A stretch of DNA of 64,000 bases from Strongyloides papillosus (lineage: Eukaryota > Nematoda > Chromadorea > Rhabditida > Strongyloididae), in assembly GCA_005656395.1 (NCBI GenBank), contig SRSI01000046.1:124001-188000 (forward strand), written 5' to 3'. The position numbers were made by a program, and so were the translations under genes. The notes beneath the pieces are model-generated. The model had not been told where the DNA came from. It saw only the letters and a list, made by a program, of their open reading frames with translations, and did not search any database. Below, one piece after another: positions 36,954 through 50,800 of this stretch (positions are counted from its first letter, which is position 1; every line of letters starts with the position of its first letter).

Positions 36954-39900
36954 TTATATATTAAAAAACTTAAAGATTTCTATAAAAATGTCATTTCAAA
37001 TTATAAAAAAATATATAAAAAAGATTAATAATATTGTTAAGGAAAAACAGCATTTATATATATATATTAAAATTGAAAGAAAAAATAAATAATTTCTTTT
37101 GGCAAAATATTTTCATAGTATTTAGGAGGAAATAGTGTTTATTCTATTAATCATATGATTAATGGTAATTCGAATTAAAATTAAAAAATTTAATTAAAAT
37201 CAACATAAGTATTAAATTTCAGAATGATCTATGTAGTTAAATATAAAAAACTATTGTTAAGTTATCTCTCTTATAAATATACTTTTAAGTAACAGTTGAA
37301 AGTTAATACAATCAATTTTTTTGTAGAATAAATAATTTAAAAATAAAACAAAACATTTTAAATAAGAGGAATTAAAAATTTTTTATGATGTAATATGTAA
37401 GCTTCAAATTTCTATGGTACATAAAATTATATAACAAATAATTATATTTATTACATAATTAAATACATCTTAATTTTTAAACTTATACTAGGGATAAATT
37501 CTTTTACGATTTATAAATAATATCTTTTAACATATTTTATATATGTAAAAAAATTTTATTTTTTTTATATAAAGAAAGATATATTTATATTCCTTTTGAT
37601 TATCAGTAAAATTAGGAGGAAAATTAGATAAATTTAACGATTTGTTAAAATTCTTGTCACTGGAAAAAATCAAAAAGCTAGTTAAAAGGATGGTTAACTT
37701 AAAATTTTTTAAATATGCCACTTTTTAATTTAATTTTTCTCTCCTATATAAAGGAATGGTTTAAATAGTTTTAGGATGTCAAAAATATTCGTTTTGCTTT
37801 AGAAAGTTAAATTTGTTATAAAAATTTAAGATATATTATTTCCGACAGCACACCGTCTATACTAAGGAAAAATGCAAACACGAAGTGATCCTTGAAACAT
37901 TTATAATTTTATAGTATTAAACACATTTAAAATAGAAGCCTTAGAGGTTTACTGATAAATAAGTGTTAATGTAAAAACTATTCATTTTTGTTATTTTTTT
38001 CCTTTTTCTAATTCATATAATTAAATATTTAGGAAGTAATAAAAAGGTAGATAAATAAGTTTAAAAATAAATATTATTTATGTCAAATAACAATTGTATT
38101 TAAAAGCTTTATTATAAATATTAAAAAACATTTATTATAAAATAATAAATTTGAAAAATGAAAGTTTAAATTATTCGTTGTAGTAATTTTTTAAGTAACA
38201 TAAATTCAAATATATAAAAGTACATAAAAGTAGATTTTCATTAGGTTTAAAAATCAAGCTAAGTGCTTCCTTATTATATATTAAATTTATGGCTATAGAA
38301 AATTGTGACCAATTGTATTAGCAAGAAATCTAATGTTTTCTCTAGAATCAACTAATAAATATAAAATATGGTTATAAAATATATTTTTAAATATAAAATT
38401 ATGCGCCTGAAGTTCTGTTAAGGATGAAATAATTTATCGAAGAAAGTCTTTTATAAATGTTAAAAATCTATGATAAGACGTATTTTTATGTTATTAATAA
38501 TAACATCTTATCCTCTCCTAAAGGTGATAATACATAATATTAAAGCGTATCATTGTATAAAATAGAAGGTTACTTTATTGACAAAGAACAAAAATCATAA
38601 TTAATATATTAAAATTCATCACAATTGTAATTGAAAAACATAATTAAAATAAGTTTTTATGGAAATTTCTAACGGCACCATTCATTATATAAAATTATAC
38701 TATATAGCACCCATTTAATTTTTATTTAAATTCAACTGAAAGGTTATTAGAATTATTCTTTAAAATATTATAGTAATTATCTTTAATTTTAAAAACACAT
38801 ATGAGTCATTTTATCTTAAACAAGTTTCAATCTCAAAATATTTACTTTAAATAATTAAGAAATTTTCTTTTTTACAACCATTTATCAAAAAATTTCAATA
38901 TAAGGTAATTAGTAAAGATAAGAATATTATTTAAAATAGTATGGAAATAAGATGTCAATTGGTAAATTAATAAAAAAGGTAGTGTTTTGCAGAAATTTTA
39001 TAATCTTGCAAATGCTATAAGTTGAAATGGAAAGGGGTATGCAAAATGATAAATAGAAATATAAACGACAACTTAATAAAAATATTATAAAGTTTTTGTT
39101 TAATTTACATTGGATTAATCATTTTTGAACATTGACATAATTTCTTAGAATTAATCACATATATTTTACAGACTAAAGTAAATGCAAAATTTACATAAAA
39201 AATAGACTATAATTTTTTTTTTAATTTTAAAGTAATTTTACTACTTAACGAGTTGGGTGTTAAAAGGCAACTTCATCAACAACATATTTTTGTGTTTAGT
39301 TGATAAATAATATTTTTAACATTTTCTATATTAAATATTAACCGAATATGATGGATTATTAAATCACATTAATTAATGTCTTTAATTAATATAATGTTTG
39401 TTGACCTACTACCGACACATATAGCATCTCTTTATGAAATGACTATAATATGGTTATATCAAAATCTCTAAGAAGATACTATTAATGATTTTATTACATT
39501 TTAATGGATAAAATTATTTATATATTTTTTTTACAATTTAATATATATCTAAAAATCAATAATAAGGGAATATGTCAATATATAAACAAAATTTTAAAAA
39601 TCAAAAAAAAAATTATTCCAATGTAATAATAAAAATATTTTTTTCCATTCTGTTTTATATAATCTTATCATTTTAAGCATGATATCTAAATAGACTATAA
39701 TATGATATTTATATACACATCAAATATATATTTTTCAATTTACCATTGGATGCCAGAAATCTAATTGCAGTAAAAAGCGTATTTTTAAAAGAGATAAATT
39801 TGAAAAGAATCTTAACAAATTAGTTTTTATTCTAATTATGTTAAAAATAAATGTAAATATTTAAAAATACTATAAAATAGAAAACACAACCTTCTTTAAT

Positions 39901-40028
39901 ATTTTTTTATTATCTTACTTAAGAATGTTATATCTATGTGTTGAAAATGTATGTAATAAATTGTATATGTGTTAATTTTGTTGTTCATGGATTATAAAAA
40001 AATTAAATTTATCATCTGATTAAAAAAA
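36954..40028. other. Intergenic, AT-rich, 3.1 kb
   Basis: No gene recognised; long A/T stretches. The frame at 37527-37721 (minus) is low-complexity and not called. Confidence 0.6.
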
Positions 40029-43000
40029 TTAAGAAGTAATTGCAACAACCTCTTTGCCACTTCCACCAATTAATAACACCCTCGGTAATTCATTGTTAGT
40101 ATGTTGAGGTATGTGATATAATTATCTATAATCTGATCTTTGTCTCTTGGTATTTTTGGCAATGACAATAAAACTAGTTGACTATCATTAGATGTTTCAC
40201 ATATTATACTATTAAGCATCATTGCTTCACGAATTTTATGACTCTAAAAATAAGCAAATTAAAATTATAATACAAAACATACACATCCTAAATTTTCATC
40301 TATTGTAATATTTACACTTTCATTTACACTTTCATTTTCACTTTCATTTGACTCGTATGGACTACCTAGATCAATTTGAATCTCATCTTTATCTTTTTTA
40401 AATGCAACGTTATTGTATCCTTCATTTTTCAAATAAGAATTATCACTTTTTTCCTCATTCAGATCGAATTTAAATGGAGTATTATCACCTGATGAGTCTG
40501 GAGCTTTTTGATCTACTATCTAGAATAAATAAAAGATTATAAAAAGGAAAGTACAAATAAGCATTATACTTACATAAACTTTAGCATTAACTCTTAAAAG
40601 ATAAACAAATTTTTCAAATTGTTTTTGTATATCCTTAGTGTTACCTTTTAATGAATTTGCTATCAGTAATACTCTTAATGTACATCCTTTCCAAATTTTA
40701 TTTTGTGAAAGCAAAAATGCTATCAACATCAATATTCCTCCATCTTCAGCCATCCACCATATGTCGACATTCCCTCGAAGTTTTGCATCATTATTTGGGA
40801 AATCAGTGATTCCTTTTGCTATAAGAATACAAAAATCAGAATTGGTTCCTTTCAACAACTCCTCAGCAAATAAATTCTTCTCCGTAAATTGAAATTTTCC
40901 TTGTGTTTTAGGAAAATTCATAAGTACTGTATTTGGTTTCAATCCACCAATACCAACTGATTGAAAGAGAGCACTTATACATCCAGGAACCTGATCTTTG
41001 AAATAAATTAATGTTTTGGCAAATCCTTTCAACCTAGTTTCTTCAATATCTCGTTGTAGTCTAATTTTAATGTCATTTGCCTTTTTCTTATCTTCCTTCT
41101 TTCCTGGATCACCATTAATTAACGAGACAACCATAGCTAACCCTCTACCAGCTTTTAATTGTGATGCCAAATGCAGCAAACTGAGACTTCTCATATCAAT
41201 AATATCCTTTGACATATAACCATTTAACATAATTAAAAGTTGTGGTCTCCAATTTTTTGGGTGTGGATCTTTATCTTCGACATTTAAAAGACTTACTTGA
41301 GCTGTTGTCAATGCCAATCCTCGAATTCCATCACCCCATTCTTTTTTTGCTCTGAAATAAAAAATTTATTAAACAAATTATTATTTTTATATAAATTACC
41401 CTTTCCATTCAACATATTTGTAGATAGTCATTGTTAAAAATATTGATATTAAGGCGTATTGCCATCGTGATGAAAACATTATGAAGAAACATAAAAATGC
41501 ACCTAACAATGATAAGGACCAATGATAATAACGGAATCTTGGCCTCCAATTAGGTGCTTTCATAAGAGAATGAAGTGCACAAATGAGGTTTACTGACGCA
41601 TAACACATTAGAAAAAAAAAATCCAAAACTTCTGCAATGGCATCAACAGCACCAAGAAGGATGGCAAATTCTGCAATAAATGCTGTAAATAGTAAACCGA
41701 GAAATGGTTCATTTCTTGTGGTAACACGAGCAAATGGACGTAACATGGGTATGACATCATCTTTTGCAATAGACTGTAATAATCTTGGAGCACTACATAA
41801 ACATTGTAAAGCAGCTCCAAATGTGCTTAAAAATGAACCAACAATTACAACCCATGGTGATGGCCATGATAAAGAAGCAACAACTAAACTTGAATCAAGA
41901 CTTTTTCCATATTTATCCCTTAAAACAGGTCCAGGAATAGATGCTCCAAAGAGTATTGCTAAAGCATAGTATATGAATGATGTTGATAGTGTTGCAGATA
42001 TCGTTCCAAATGGTATACTTTTCTGTGGATCTTTTAAATCACCGCTCATATTTGTCCCAGTAAATATTCCTGTAACAGCTGGAAAATATATAGCAAGGAG
42101 GACAAAAAATGTTGTATCGACATCCTGAAAGACTTCTAATCCTGCATCTGCTTTAACGTCAGGTGCCGATTCACCAGCTTTCATATACATAGGAGCCATA
42201 TTTGAAGCAAGAATTGATCCATTAATACCTGGAAATGCATTGACACATTTCAAGTTACCAGCAGCAAAATGCGAACAAAATAATGTTTCAGTTTCATTTT
42301 GACAAAAATCATCAGATAAACCTTCTGATTTAATACAATACTTACAAACATCACTTAGTGGAGCATGTTCTGGTAGAAATATTTTTGTAGGTAATAATTG
42401 TTGATTTAACATGCAAACATGAAGTCCACTTGTGAGTTATTGCTTTCTCTATTCCACCACCAAAACAAGCAACAACTGATAGAATAACACAGGCAAGAGA
42501 TATTGGTGCAAGAAGTTGAACAAATTTAACTCCCATAGCACATATCAATACTTCTAGTAACAAAAATAATGTTCCATATATGCGGTAATTATGTGACATC
42601 ATTCCCCATACACTTGTATCTCCATGAACTTCCTCACCACCAATTGTTAAATTAGGAAATATATAAAGAAGCATAACTTCTACACCTCCAACAAGGTACA
42701 TAGAAGTTGCTACTGTATTAGCTAGGTAAAATAAAATTCCAACGGCCGATCCAAATTCTGCACCTAAATTTCTTGATATCATAAAATATGATCCACCACT
42801 CTCAACAATTCCATTCGTTGCAACAGCTGATAATGATATACTTGTTAATAATGTCTAAATTGTTTTTTAAACAATTATTTTTTTTCCTATTATTAAACCT
42901 ACGCATGAACAACATAAAAATAATAAAATCATTGTATGTGGTACTCCTGCAATTCCAACAACCCAAAATAATCTAATAAACATTGTTACACCTAGGATGT

Positions 43001-43378
43001 GTTGAATTGTGGGTAGATAGACACCTAACATGACTCCTAAATTAGCTTTTTTTTTTTCACTTAGAGCTCTTTCTCCTGGACCAGGAGTTGTGTATGGAGA
43101 GAAGAAAGTTGTGTGTCCATGTGGAACACTAATATCATCATCTTTAAATAAAGCTAAATGATTAAGAGTTGTCGTTAACTTCCGACTTCCTCTTCTATGT
43201 GAATGAGTTGTATCATTAAACTTGGTACTGTCACCTTCTCCTCCTGAAACTTGTCCATCTTCTAATAAATTATAGTAAATATGAATTATTAAGAAATGTT
43301 ACCTGATAATTCTTTAAAACTATGAGGATCAATTTGTGTAATAACACTTACTCTTCTTTTTTCCGAATCTACATCCAT
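40029..43378 (-). CDS. K-Cl cotransporter (SLC12/KCC family) with two single-base frame breaks
   Basis: Electroneutral K+/Cl- export across the plasma membrane, setting cell volume and neuronal chloride. Exons on the minus strand: 43378-43303, 43261-42903, 42854-41400, 41351-40574, 40519-40283, 40243-40029. About 1,039 residues. N-terminal cytosolic part, then LGVMLGVYLPTIQHILGV in TM1, SGGSYFMISRNLGAEFG in TM3, and the large KCC-type extracellular loop with Cys pairs (42350-42180). TFFVLLAIYFPAVTGIFTG follows, then TM8-12. The long C-terminal domain has EWGDGIRGL, KNWRPQLLIML and NVDIWWMAEDGG, and ends in LPRVLLIGGSGKEVVAITS, matching KCC C-termini. Breaks: one extra base at about 42425-42432, before HVCMLNQQLL, and one missing base at about 40092-40096, just before the final 21 residues. 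The two cancel in total length. C. elegans has three KCC genes; I cannot choose one. Confidence 0.9.
40313..40355 (-). repeat. Short tandem repeat coding an acidic Ser/Asn/Glu run in the K-Cl cotransporter
   Basis: About 10-12-base units of the form CACTTTCATTT(A/T) repeated on the plus strand, coding NESxNES-type repeats in the C-terminal regulatory insert. It keeps the frame. Likely variable between isolates. Confidence 0.7.
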
Positions 43379-45978
43379 AGCTTAAAATATATATTTATAT
43401 AGAAATTTATTAACTATACGCTTATATCACAATAAAACTGATAATAATACTATTTTTATCATATAACGGAACTGGATTAACTTACCTATCACCTGAATAT
43501 TCTCGATTAACCTTCATATGATAATGATACCTAATTTAAATAAATAAATACCTGTTTGTGATTTTTACCCTAATCTTCTCACATATACCCATTTAATATT
43601 ATCCTCATAATTATTGGTATTATCATATTTCTGTGATTCATCAACTCTGTGCTTACACTCAACCACATATTAAATATGTGACAAAATAAAGGAACTCTAT
43701 TTTTACTTTTTGATTAATTGTTTGTATCCATTTCATCGTTTATCAGATAATTACTACTTTTTATCTTTAGATTATTTTTTATGTTATTAACGCCTTCAAA
43801 ATAACATTTTAATATTAATTGTGTGAACTATTTCTATTATTTCATAACTTTTTACATTTAATAAACAAAAAAAATTTTTTTTCCACTTTTTTTTATCAAT
43901 TTAAATTTTGTCAATCATTGGAAGGATTATTAATTTAATTGTATACTTATTTATATCTCACAAATTTTAATGAATGATCAGGAATAGAAAATATATGGTT
44001 CTTTATGGGGGAATTACAATTAATGATTAAAAAAAGATAAAATAACTAATATATAAAAGGTTAATATTTCAAAATTATATTACCTAAATTTTTTGAAGCA
44101 TCTTAAGATAGTAATCTCCGTTCATCTACCATATAATGACACCTCAAATTGGAAATAAAAATTACTGATGATAAATGATAAAAAATAAAATTTTGGTTCT
44201 AAATAGAGTTTCTTAATAACTATTTACAAGTGTTCATTAATAAAAATTATTTAATGTGATTTATGGTATGTTGGTGACGGAGATGAAATTTGACTGATTC
44301 TTAAAAGATAAGATTTTTGATAAATTTAGAAAAAAAATACATTATATTTATATCTTGTTACCAATTAATAAAAAGGTAATGATGAGGAAAATTATAATAA
44401 TTATTCATATCATTTAATTTAATAAAAGTTTTGTTACAAAAGGTTTTTGAGATGAAAAGTGTTATTGATGATAAATGGTATATGAGAAAATAACATAAAT
44501 TTCAATAACAAGATATCATATTAATACTATATTCCGTGAAAAGGATGACGAATTTGTCAGCTCTTCAATTTCTAAAAGTTAATCATTAAACATATATACT
44601 GTTGATTATATAAAAATTTTAACAGTTCGCGTCTGAAGAATCTTGTACTTACTAACAATTTATTCTAATTTTAAGATGTTATATAATAATTATGTTTATT
44701 ATCTCAACAATTTTTAATTGTTTTATCTTTACATAATTGCTTACAGGTTTTTATCAGCTTTATCTTTAAATTATATCGAATTTTTAATTTAAACGAGTCC
44801 CTTTGATGAAACTTTTTTTCCTTTTTTTAATAATAAAATAAAAATGTCCTTTTTTAAAAGACATTTATTCTAGATGATCTAATCATTGGCATTAAACAAA
44901 TGTAAAAAATTATATGTACCTTTCGCAATTACTTGTTATATATCAAAAAATAAAAAAACTTTAACATTTTTTATTTTACAACTCTTTTTTGATAAGATCA
45001 AAAATATTGATATTTACAGTTATATTTTTATCTGGTAGCCTTCATTAATAAATATATGATCTTCTATATCTCTTCCATCATTATATACTTTCAATATTCC
45101 CGCACCCTTTGTTTGGGATGATTTTGTAACAATAATCAACAAAGACTGAAAACCGCTATGGTATTTGAAGACATTTATTTATTATATCATCATAACTATA
45201 TTTTATACATCCTTCCAGATGTCCCTTTTTATCTTAGCTTTAGTGTAAACTTTCCTTACTGACAACCATTTTAACACTTTCTTTTTATTATTATTCCTAT
45301 TATCGGCAAGACATAATAAAAACGTTTATATGAGTATTGTTATTATCAGGTCTATACATTTTTGTAATCACTAAATATTCTTTTCATGGGCCCCATTCAC
45401 ATAGATTAATTTTTTTAAACATCTATTAATAAACGAAAAAATGACATTTTGTTGTAGGTGGAAATGAAATATAACTTGACATTTTAGTCATCACTTACTT
45501 CATTATCATATCTCAAATACATATTTTTTGATTTTGTAATATTAAAGTGACAAAATTATGAATGAAATCATTTATTGTGAGAGTATTGTTAAAAGAATGA
45601 CTGTTAAATATTAAAATTATTAAAAGAAGACAGTTAAATATTAACTCTCTTGATATACCTCCTTTCATAATAATCTAGTAAATTTACCTAATTGATATTT
45701 CCTTTTATATTTATTAATTGGTACTGTTTAAAGTAAAATTATATTACATCCTTAATTATTTGTACATTATTAATAAAATGTCCTTACAGTAAATGTATAA
45801 TGAAGCCTTGGTTGATTATCATCTTGTAATCAGTTATGTAGTTAAACGGTAATAATGCGTGAACACATTTATCTTACCTACAACCACTTATCGAGATTTT
45901 TTGATTTAACTTTTAGATAAACTACATAATATATTGTCATTTAAAGAATTTGTAATTAATAAAATACCATATGTTAAA
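43379..45978. other. Intergenic between divergent genes, 2.6 kb
   Basis: Shared 5' flank of the K-Cl cotransporter and the fusogen. Contains an imperfect hairpin (44842-44866) and a less AT-biased part at about 45040-45420 including GGGCCC near 45390, unusual for this DNA. TTTTAG at 45911-45916 precedes the fusogen start and fits trans-splicing. No coding exon seen. Confidence 0.55.
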
Positions 45979-47815
45979 ATGAAAAAATATACTTATATAA
46001 TTATTCTATGTATATTTTTTACTTTTCAAGTATATACTAAATCTTATGAGAAAAAACATAATCAGGTACCTTTTGAACTTCCACATTGTACAAGAACAAG
46101 TGTGATGGAAGGTTCTGTTTACTCATTTGATGATTATGGTAACATAACTAAAGAACTTTTCTCAACTCAACATCAAATGGTTTTAGGAGAAACATCTTGT
46201 GTCCTTATAAATGTAAGTCTTATTTTTTATTAAAAAAATTAATTTTTTTATAGAAAAATAATGAAACAAAGGAGAGTATTTTACATACATTACATTATGA
46301 AAAGTTAGAACAACATTTTCCAATAACCGGTGAATATACATTTGGAATACCATTGGTTTCAACATCATGTATATGCGATTGCCAAGGAGGAAATCAACAT
46401 TGTAATTTGAGAGAATACAAGTATAGAGATTGTTCCTCAGCACCAGTATGTTATAGGACATTTCATCCATACCAATCATCAATTGGGTGTTCCTCCAACC
46501 AACAATCAGAATTATGTTGTGAAACAAAAATTGAACCTTATAATAATTGGATTTTCCAGGCTATTCGAATTAAACAACCAAACACATTTATTATTTTTAA
46601 ATATCGAGTGTTTGAGGAACATAATGGAGCTTGGAAGCAATATAATGATGATACTATTGAAGTTCCTTTAAATAATGGTGAAGCTAAATTTGATATTAAT
46701 AGTTTTCATAAAATTGAATTAATTGTGGCTGGAAGTAGACCACATAGACAAGTTGAACCTGGATTGTATTACTATGAAAGAGGATATGAAAGAGTAGGGG
46801 AGAATATCAAAATTCGATCAGGTGTGCCATTAAATGATGTACTTGAGACAAGTTTAGATAAACTTGGTTGGTTTCGTTTTGAAAAAAATAGATGGGTAGT
46901 AAAAAAAGGCAATATTAAGATTACTGAAGCTCATCATGCTAACGTAATTGATTGTAAGGAACAACTATACTCCTCAACTTTAAATGCTGAACAATATGTG
47001 ATAAAAAGTGCTAATGGTGATGTAAAAAATTATGATTTGGGAAATTTACTCTTAGAGGACCCATGGATTAAAGATATTGACGTCAAAGACAGAATTGTGA
47101 AGGTTACCCACTCTGAAGGTATTGCTATTTTTGTTAACATGAAAACTGAAATAAAACCAAATTTATATCATCATTCTAGCACATTTACTAGTTTTGATGG
47201 AACAATTGAATTAGATAAAGATTCAAATAGATTCTTTAATATAACAATATACGTAAGTTTCATACACTCAATCATTTTATCTTTGAATAAATTTATTTTA
47301 AGGGAGGAAAAGGGACATTAATTGGACAAGTTTATACGAGTAGTGATAAAAAAAATATTGATGTTGTTTTTTCAATACAAATTGGGAAAAATGAGAATGA
47401 TCTTGATAAATTTAAAACAATAGTACCAATTCCACCTTCAATTAACGATACAAGGTATATTTGTTTCTATCCAAGTGAATATTTAGAAGCAGTATCATGT
47501 AAATGGTTTAGATACATTTCAGTGCCACTAACAGAGTACAGTGTAGCAGAACCATGGCTTACATCTAAATCTCATTGTCTTGAATGCAATTCCCAAACAT
47601 TTGAAGATATGCTAACAAAATTAAGTCCAAAGTATTGGTTTACTAATCTAAACTCACCTACAGAGATTCTTGTGCGTGTTTTTGAAATTTCCATGTGTAT
47701 TATTTTAATTATATTCATATTTTGTTTTTGTACTCAATGTGTAATACCAGTGATAAGATGTTCTATGTGTGTTGGGAATTGCTTTTCAACTTCAAAAGTG
47801 CCTACCAAAGTATAA
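45979..47815 (+). CDS. EFF-1/AFF-1 family cell-cell fusogen
   Basis: Type I membrane glycoprotein that fuses somatic cells in nematodes (hypodermal syncytium, anchor cell, seam cells), structurally a class II fusion protein. Exons 45979-46212, 46254-47252, 47303-47815; introns 41 and 50 nt, both phase 0. Product 581 residues. Signal peptide at 1-20 (MKKYTYIIILCIFFTFQVYT). Cys-rich region STSCICDCQGG, then CSSAPVCYR and ELCCETKIEPYNNW. LGWFRFEKNRWVV and VTHSEG motifs follow, as I recall for EFF-1/AFF-1. One membrane helix at about 537-555, then a short Cys-rich cytoplasmic tail of about 25 residues. The length and short tail are nearer AFF-1 (about 589) than the long EFF-1A isoform, but I leave the paralogue open. 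Start: the first in-frame ATG giving the signal peptide. No break seen. Confidence 0.86.
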
Positions 47816-50800
47816 ATCTCCTTTACATATATTTTAAAATGTGTATTTATATGCAAAGCTAATTCATATATTATTGTTACATTATTTAAAGTATTTTTAG
47901 CTATATTATGTATAATTATGATATTTATTTTTTCAATTTAACAAATGCAAAAATGTTTTAAACAGAGGTACATATAATATTTATAAATAAACAATTTTCC
48001 ATATATATATTTGACATCCATCAATATTATTTTTAAAATAATATGTTAATTAACGACTTCCGTTTTAATAACAAAGAAATTGTTATAATATTTTCAGAGA
48101 CACACTAAAAGGAGTTATATAAAAACAAAATTAATAATTACTTAGTATTGTTTAAATGTATAAACAAATCTAAAATCACTAAAAATTTCTTCTTTCTGTA
48201 TATTTATATTTTTTATCATATAATATTAAAAAATAAAAAACTTATAATTTCATGTAAAGCTTTTCATTATTTTAGGATTAATTACTCTGTTTTTCACATT
48301 TTTGAACATGAAGCAATTACATCTATACATAAAATTTTATGTTTTGGTGTAAAAGATTTTAACATAAAAATACATTTCTCTAAATATCTAAAAATTCATT
48401 AACAAAAAATTATTTTTTTTGATAAATGGTATTTTACCTAAAAATTGTTTTCGTACTGAAAATAAGTATACATTTATGATATTTTAATATTATAAGATTT
48501 ATCGCATGTTACAAAGTAATGCTAGAATTTTATCATAAATTTTTACCTCAAAAATTATGATATACTTCTTTTTTATCCTTTTAAAATTATTAGCATAAGT
48601 TATTCTATTACCATGTATCAGTCGTTTATTTTTTTATCTATTTTTAATGTATAAATTTTATTCTAAGCACCTTAATTTTGATATTAATTTATTATTCATA
48701 TGTAGATGCCATAGGAGATATTTACTGCATTATATTAGTTATGGTACCTTTTTTTATAATTTAAAACTAATTTAAATAATGTATAATATTTTAAAAAATT
48801 TTAAAATTATTATTTCATATGGATAAACATTATATAATCAAGGAAAAAGAATGTAATATTTTAAAAGGATTAAAAAATAATTTATTATTTAGTTGGAGAA
48901 ATTTATATTTAGTTACAACACCAAATTATTGTTTATTTTTAATTCGTAAATTGACAAAAATGCTACTATTTAGAGGATTTTAAAAATTATTCGTTACTTT
49001 CAAGATATTTTATAATGTGTAGTGGTTTAAAGATTTTTCTTTTTTATCTTAATAATTACAGAGTGTATCTTTGAAATATAATTAAAAGATCATTTAAAAT
49101 TCTTCTTAATATTTTTATTTTGCAATATTGATTAATTGTAATAATATTTTTCTCAACTGTTTACATATATTAATTTATTGTTATATTTTTAAAGTAATGA
49201 GGGGTCATTTTAAGGGAAGATTGTCAATGCACATTTGACATAAATATTAGAAAACATGAAGTACATGAAAGTCATAGTAAAAATAGATAAACATTTTTAC
49301 TTATTATTTAAATAGTAGGCTAATTTGTTTATTTCAAAACCACTTATTCTAGTATATGTATATACAACATATGTGTGATATTCGTTTTTATATTACCCAT
49401 TAATTAGTTTTCTTCTATGTATCTTTTGATTTAAAAAAATCGACAAAATTTAATATTCCATTAAAATATTTACAAGTGTGAAATGTAGCTAATTACTTGC
49501 AATAATTTATCGTATTATTCTATTTATACATTAATAAGTTTATCTGCATATTGTGTAAATTTTAAATAGTGTGAATAGACTAATAAAATAAAAAAATAAT
49601 AAATATTGTGCCAATTTAGTTGTCTCATTATATGAATAGATTTATATTTTTTATCAATTGAATATGTAATAAGCGTAAATATTTAAGAAAAATGTATATT
49701 TTTTCTTTCTCAATATATGTATATGATTTAGTATTGTGAATAATTATCATTAAGTTAGTTTTAAATATGTAAAATAACACCTGCCATAAGTAATATAAAA
49801 CAATAATACTTTGTTTTGGTCCAGTGATTAAAATGCTAGCTTACTTCTAATGTAATCATCACGGCTTTTTCTTTAAATTAATTCATCTTAGAACATTATA
49901 TGGACGCTAAATAAAATGTATTATATTAATATAGTGGTAGTTAATGATATACATGTATTTATTCATCATTATGAAATGATATCCACAATCATAAACTGTT
50001 TTGCCAATTTCTTTTTATGGATTCACAAAGAATAAAGCTTATGTACTTTTATTATTTTCATAGTAATTTTATGCGCTACTTTGCATAAATAAAGAATACT
50101 CTCAATGACCTATACATATTTAGTTATATTATCATTGTCAAAGATTTTATTTCACATATATAAAGTAGAGAATATTATTTATCAATACTTTAAGCATTAC
50201 CTAACATTACTACATTGATAATTTGGTATTTATCAAATAACAATATTGTACTTACTCAATTATTTTTATTCATTTATCCCACTACCAATAAATCATATTA
50301 ATCGTTGTTATTATCTCAAACAATGAATTATTTCTTCCTTCTTGAATACTAAAATCAGTACAATAAAAGTTTCAAAATTTAACACCAATCTTATAAATTA
50401 AAATTTTTAACTTTAATTTATTTTTAAAAAACATATTAAGTTTTAAAAGTAATCCAAGAAAAAACTCTTTTATTTTTTTTAAAACAACAAAATATGGTAT
50501 TTTAATTTATTTATACTTTGTGTTTTCGTTTTTTTTTTAAATACAAAAAAAACAAAAGGAAAATTTTCTGCTTAATTCTTGATATTTCTCTAAGTTTATA
50601 AGGAAGCTTTTTAGATATGCATGTAATACATTTGTTTTGTTGTTTTTTATGATAAACTGATATAATTTTTTTGGTTAAATTAAACACAATTATAAATATA
50701 TGTATACATGGAATTTTTATTTAATAAAAGGTGATTATTATAAAAGTACTAATTTAAAATGAAAATATATTAATATATGAATTAGTTAAAAAATTATATC

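Noticed and set aside
40638..41219. Plus-strand ORFs across the K-Cl cotransporter
   Set aside because: Antisense shadows of strongly conserved minus-strand exons.
48148..48402. 84-codon ORF after the fusogen
   Set aside because: Low-complexity AT coding, no domain, no acceptor.
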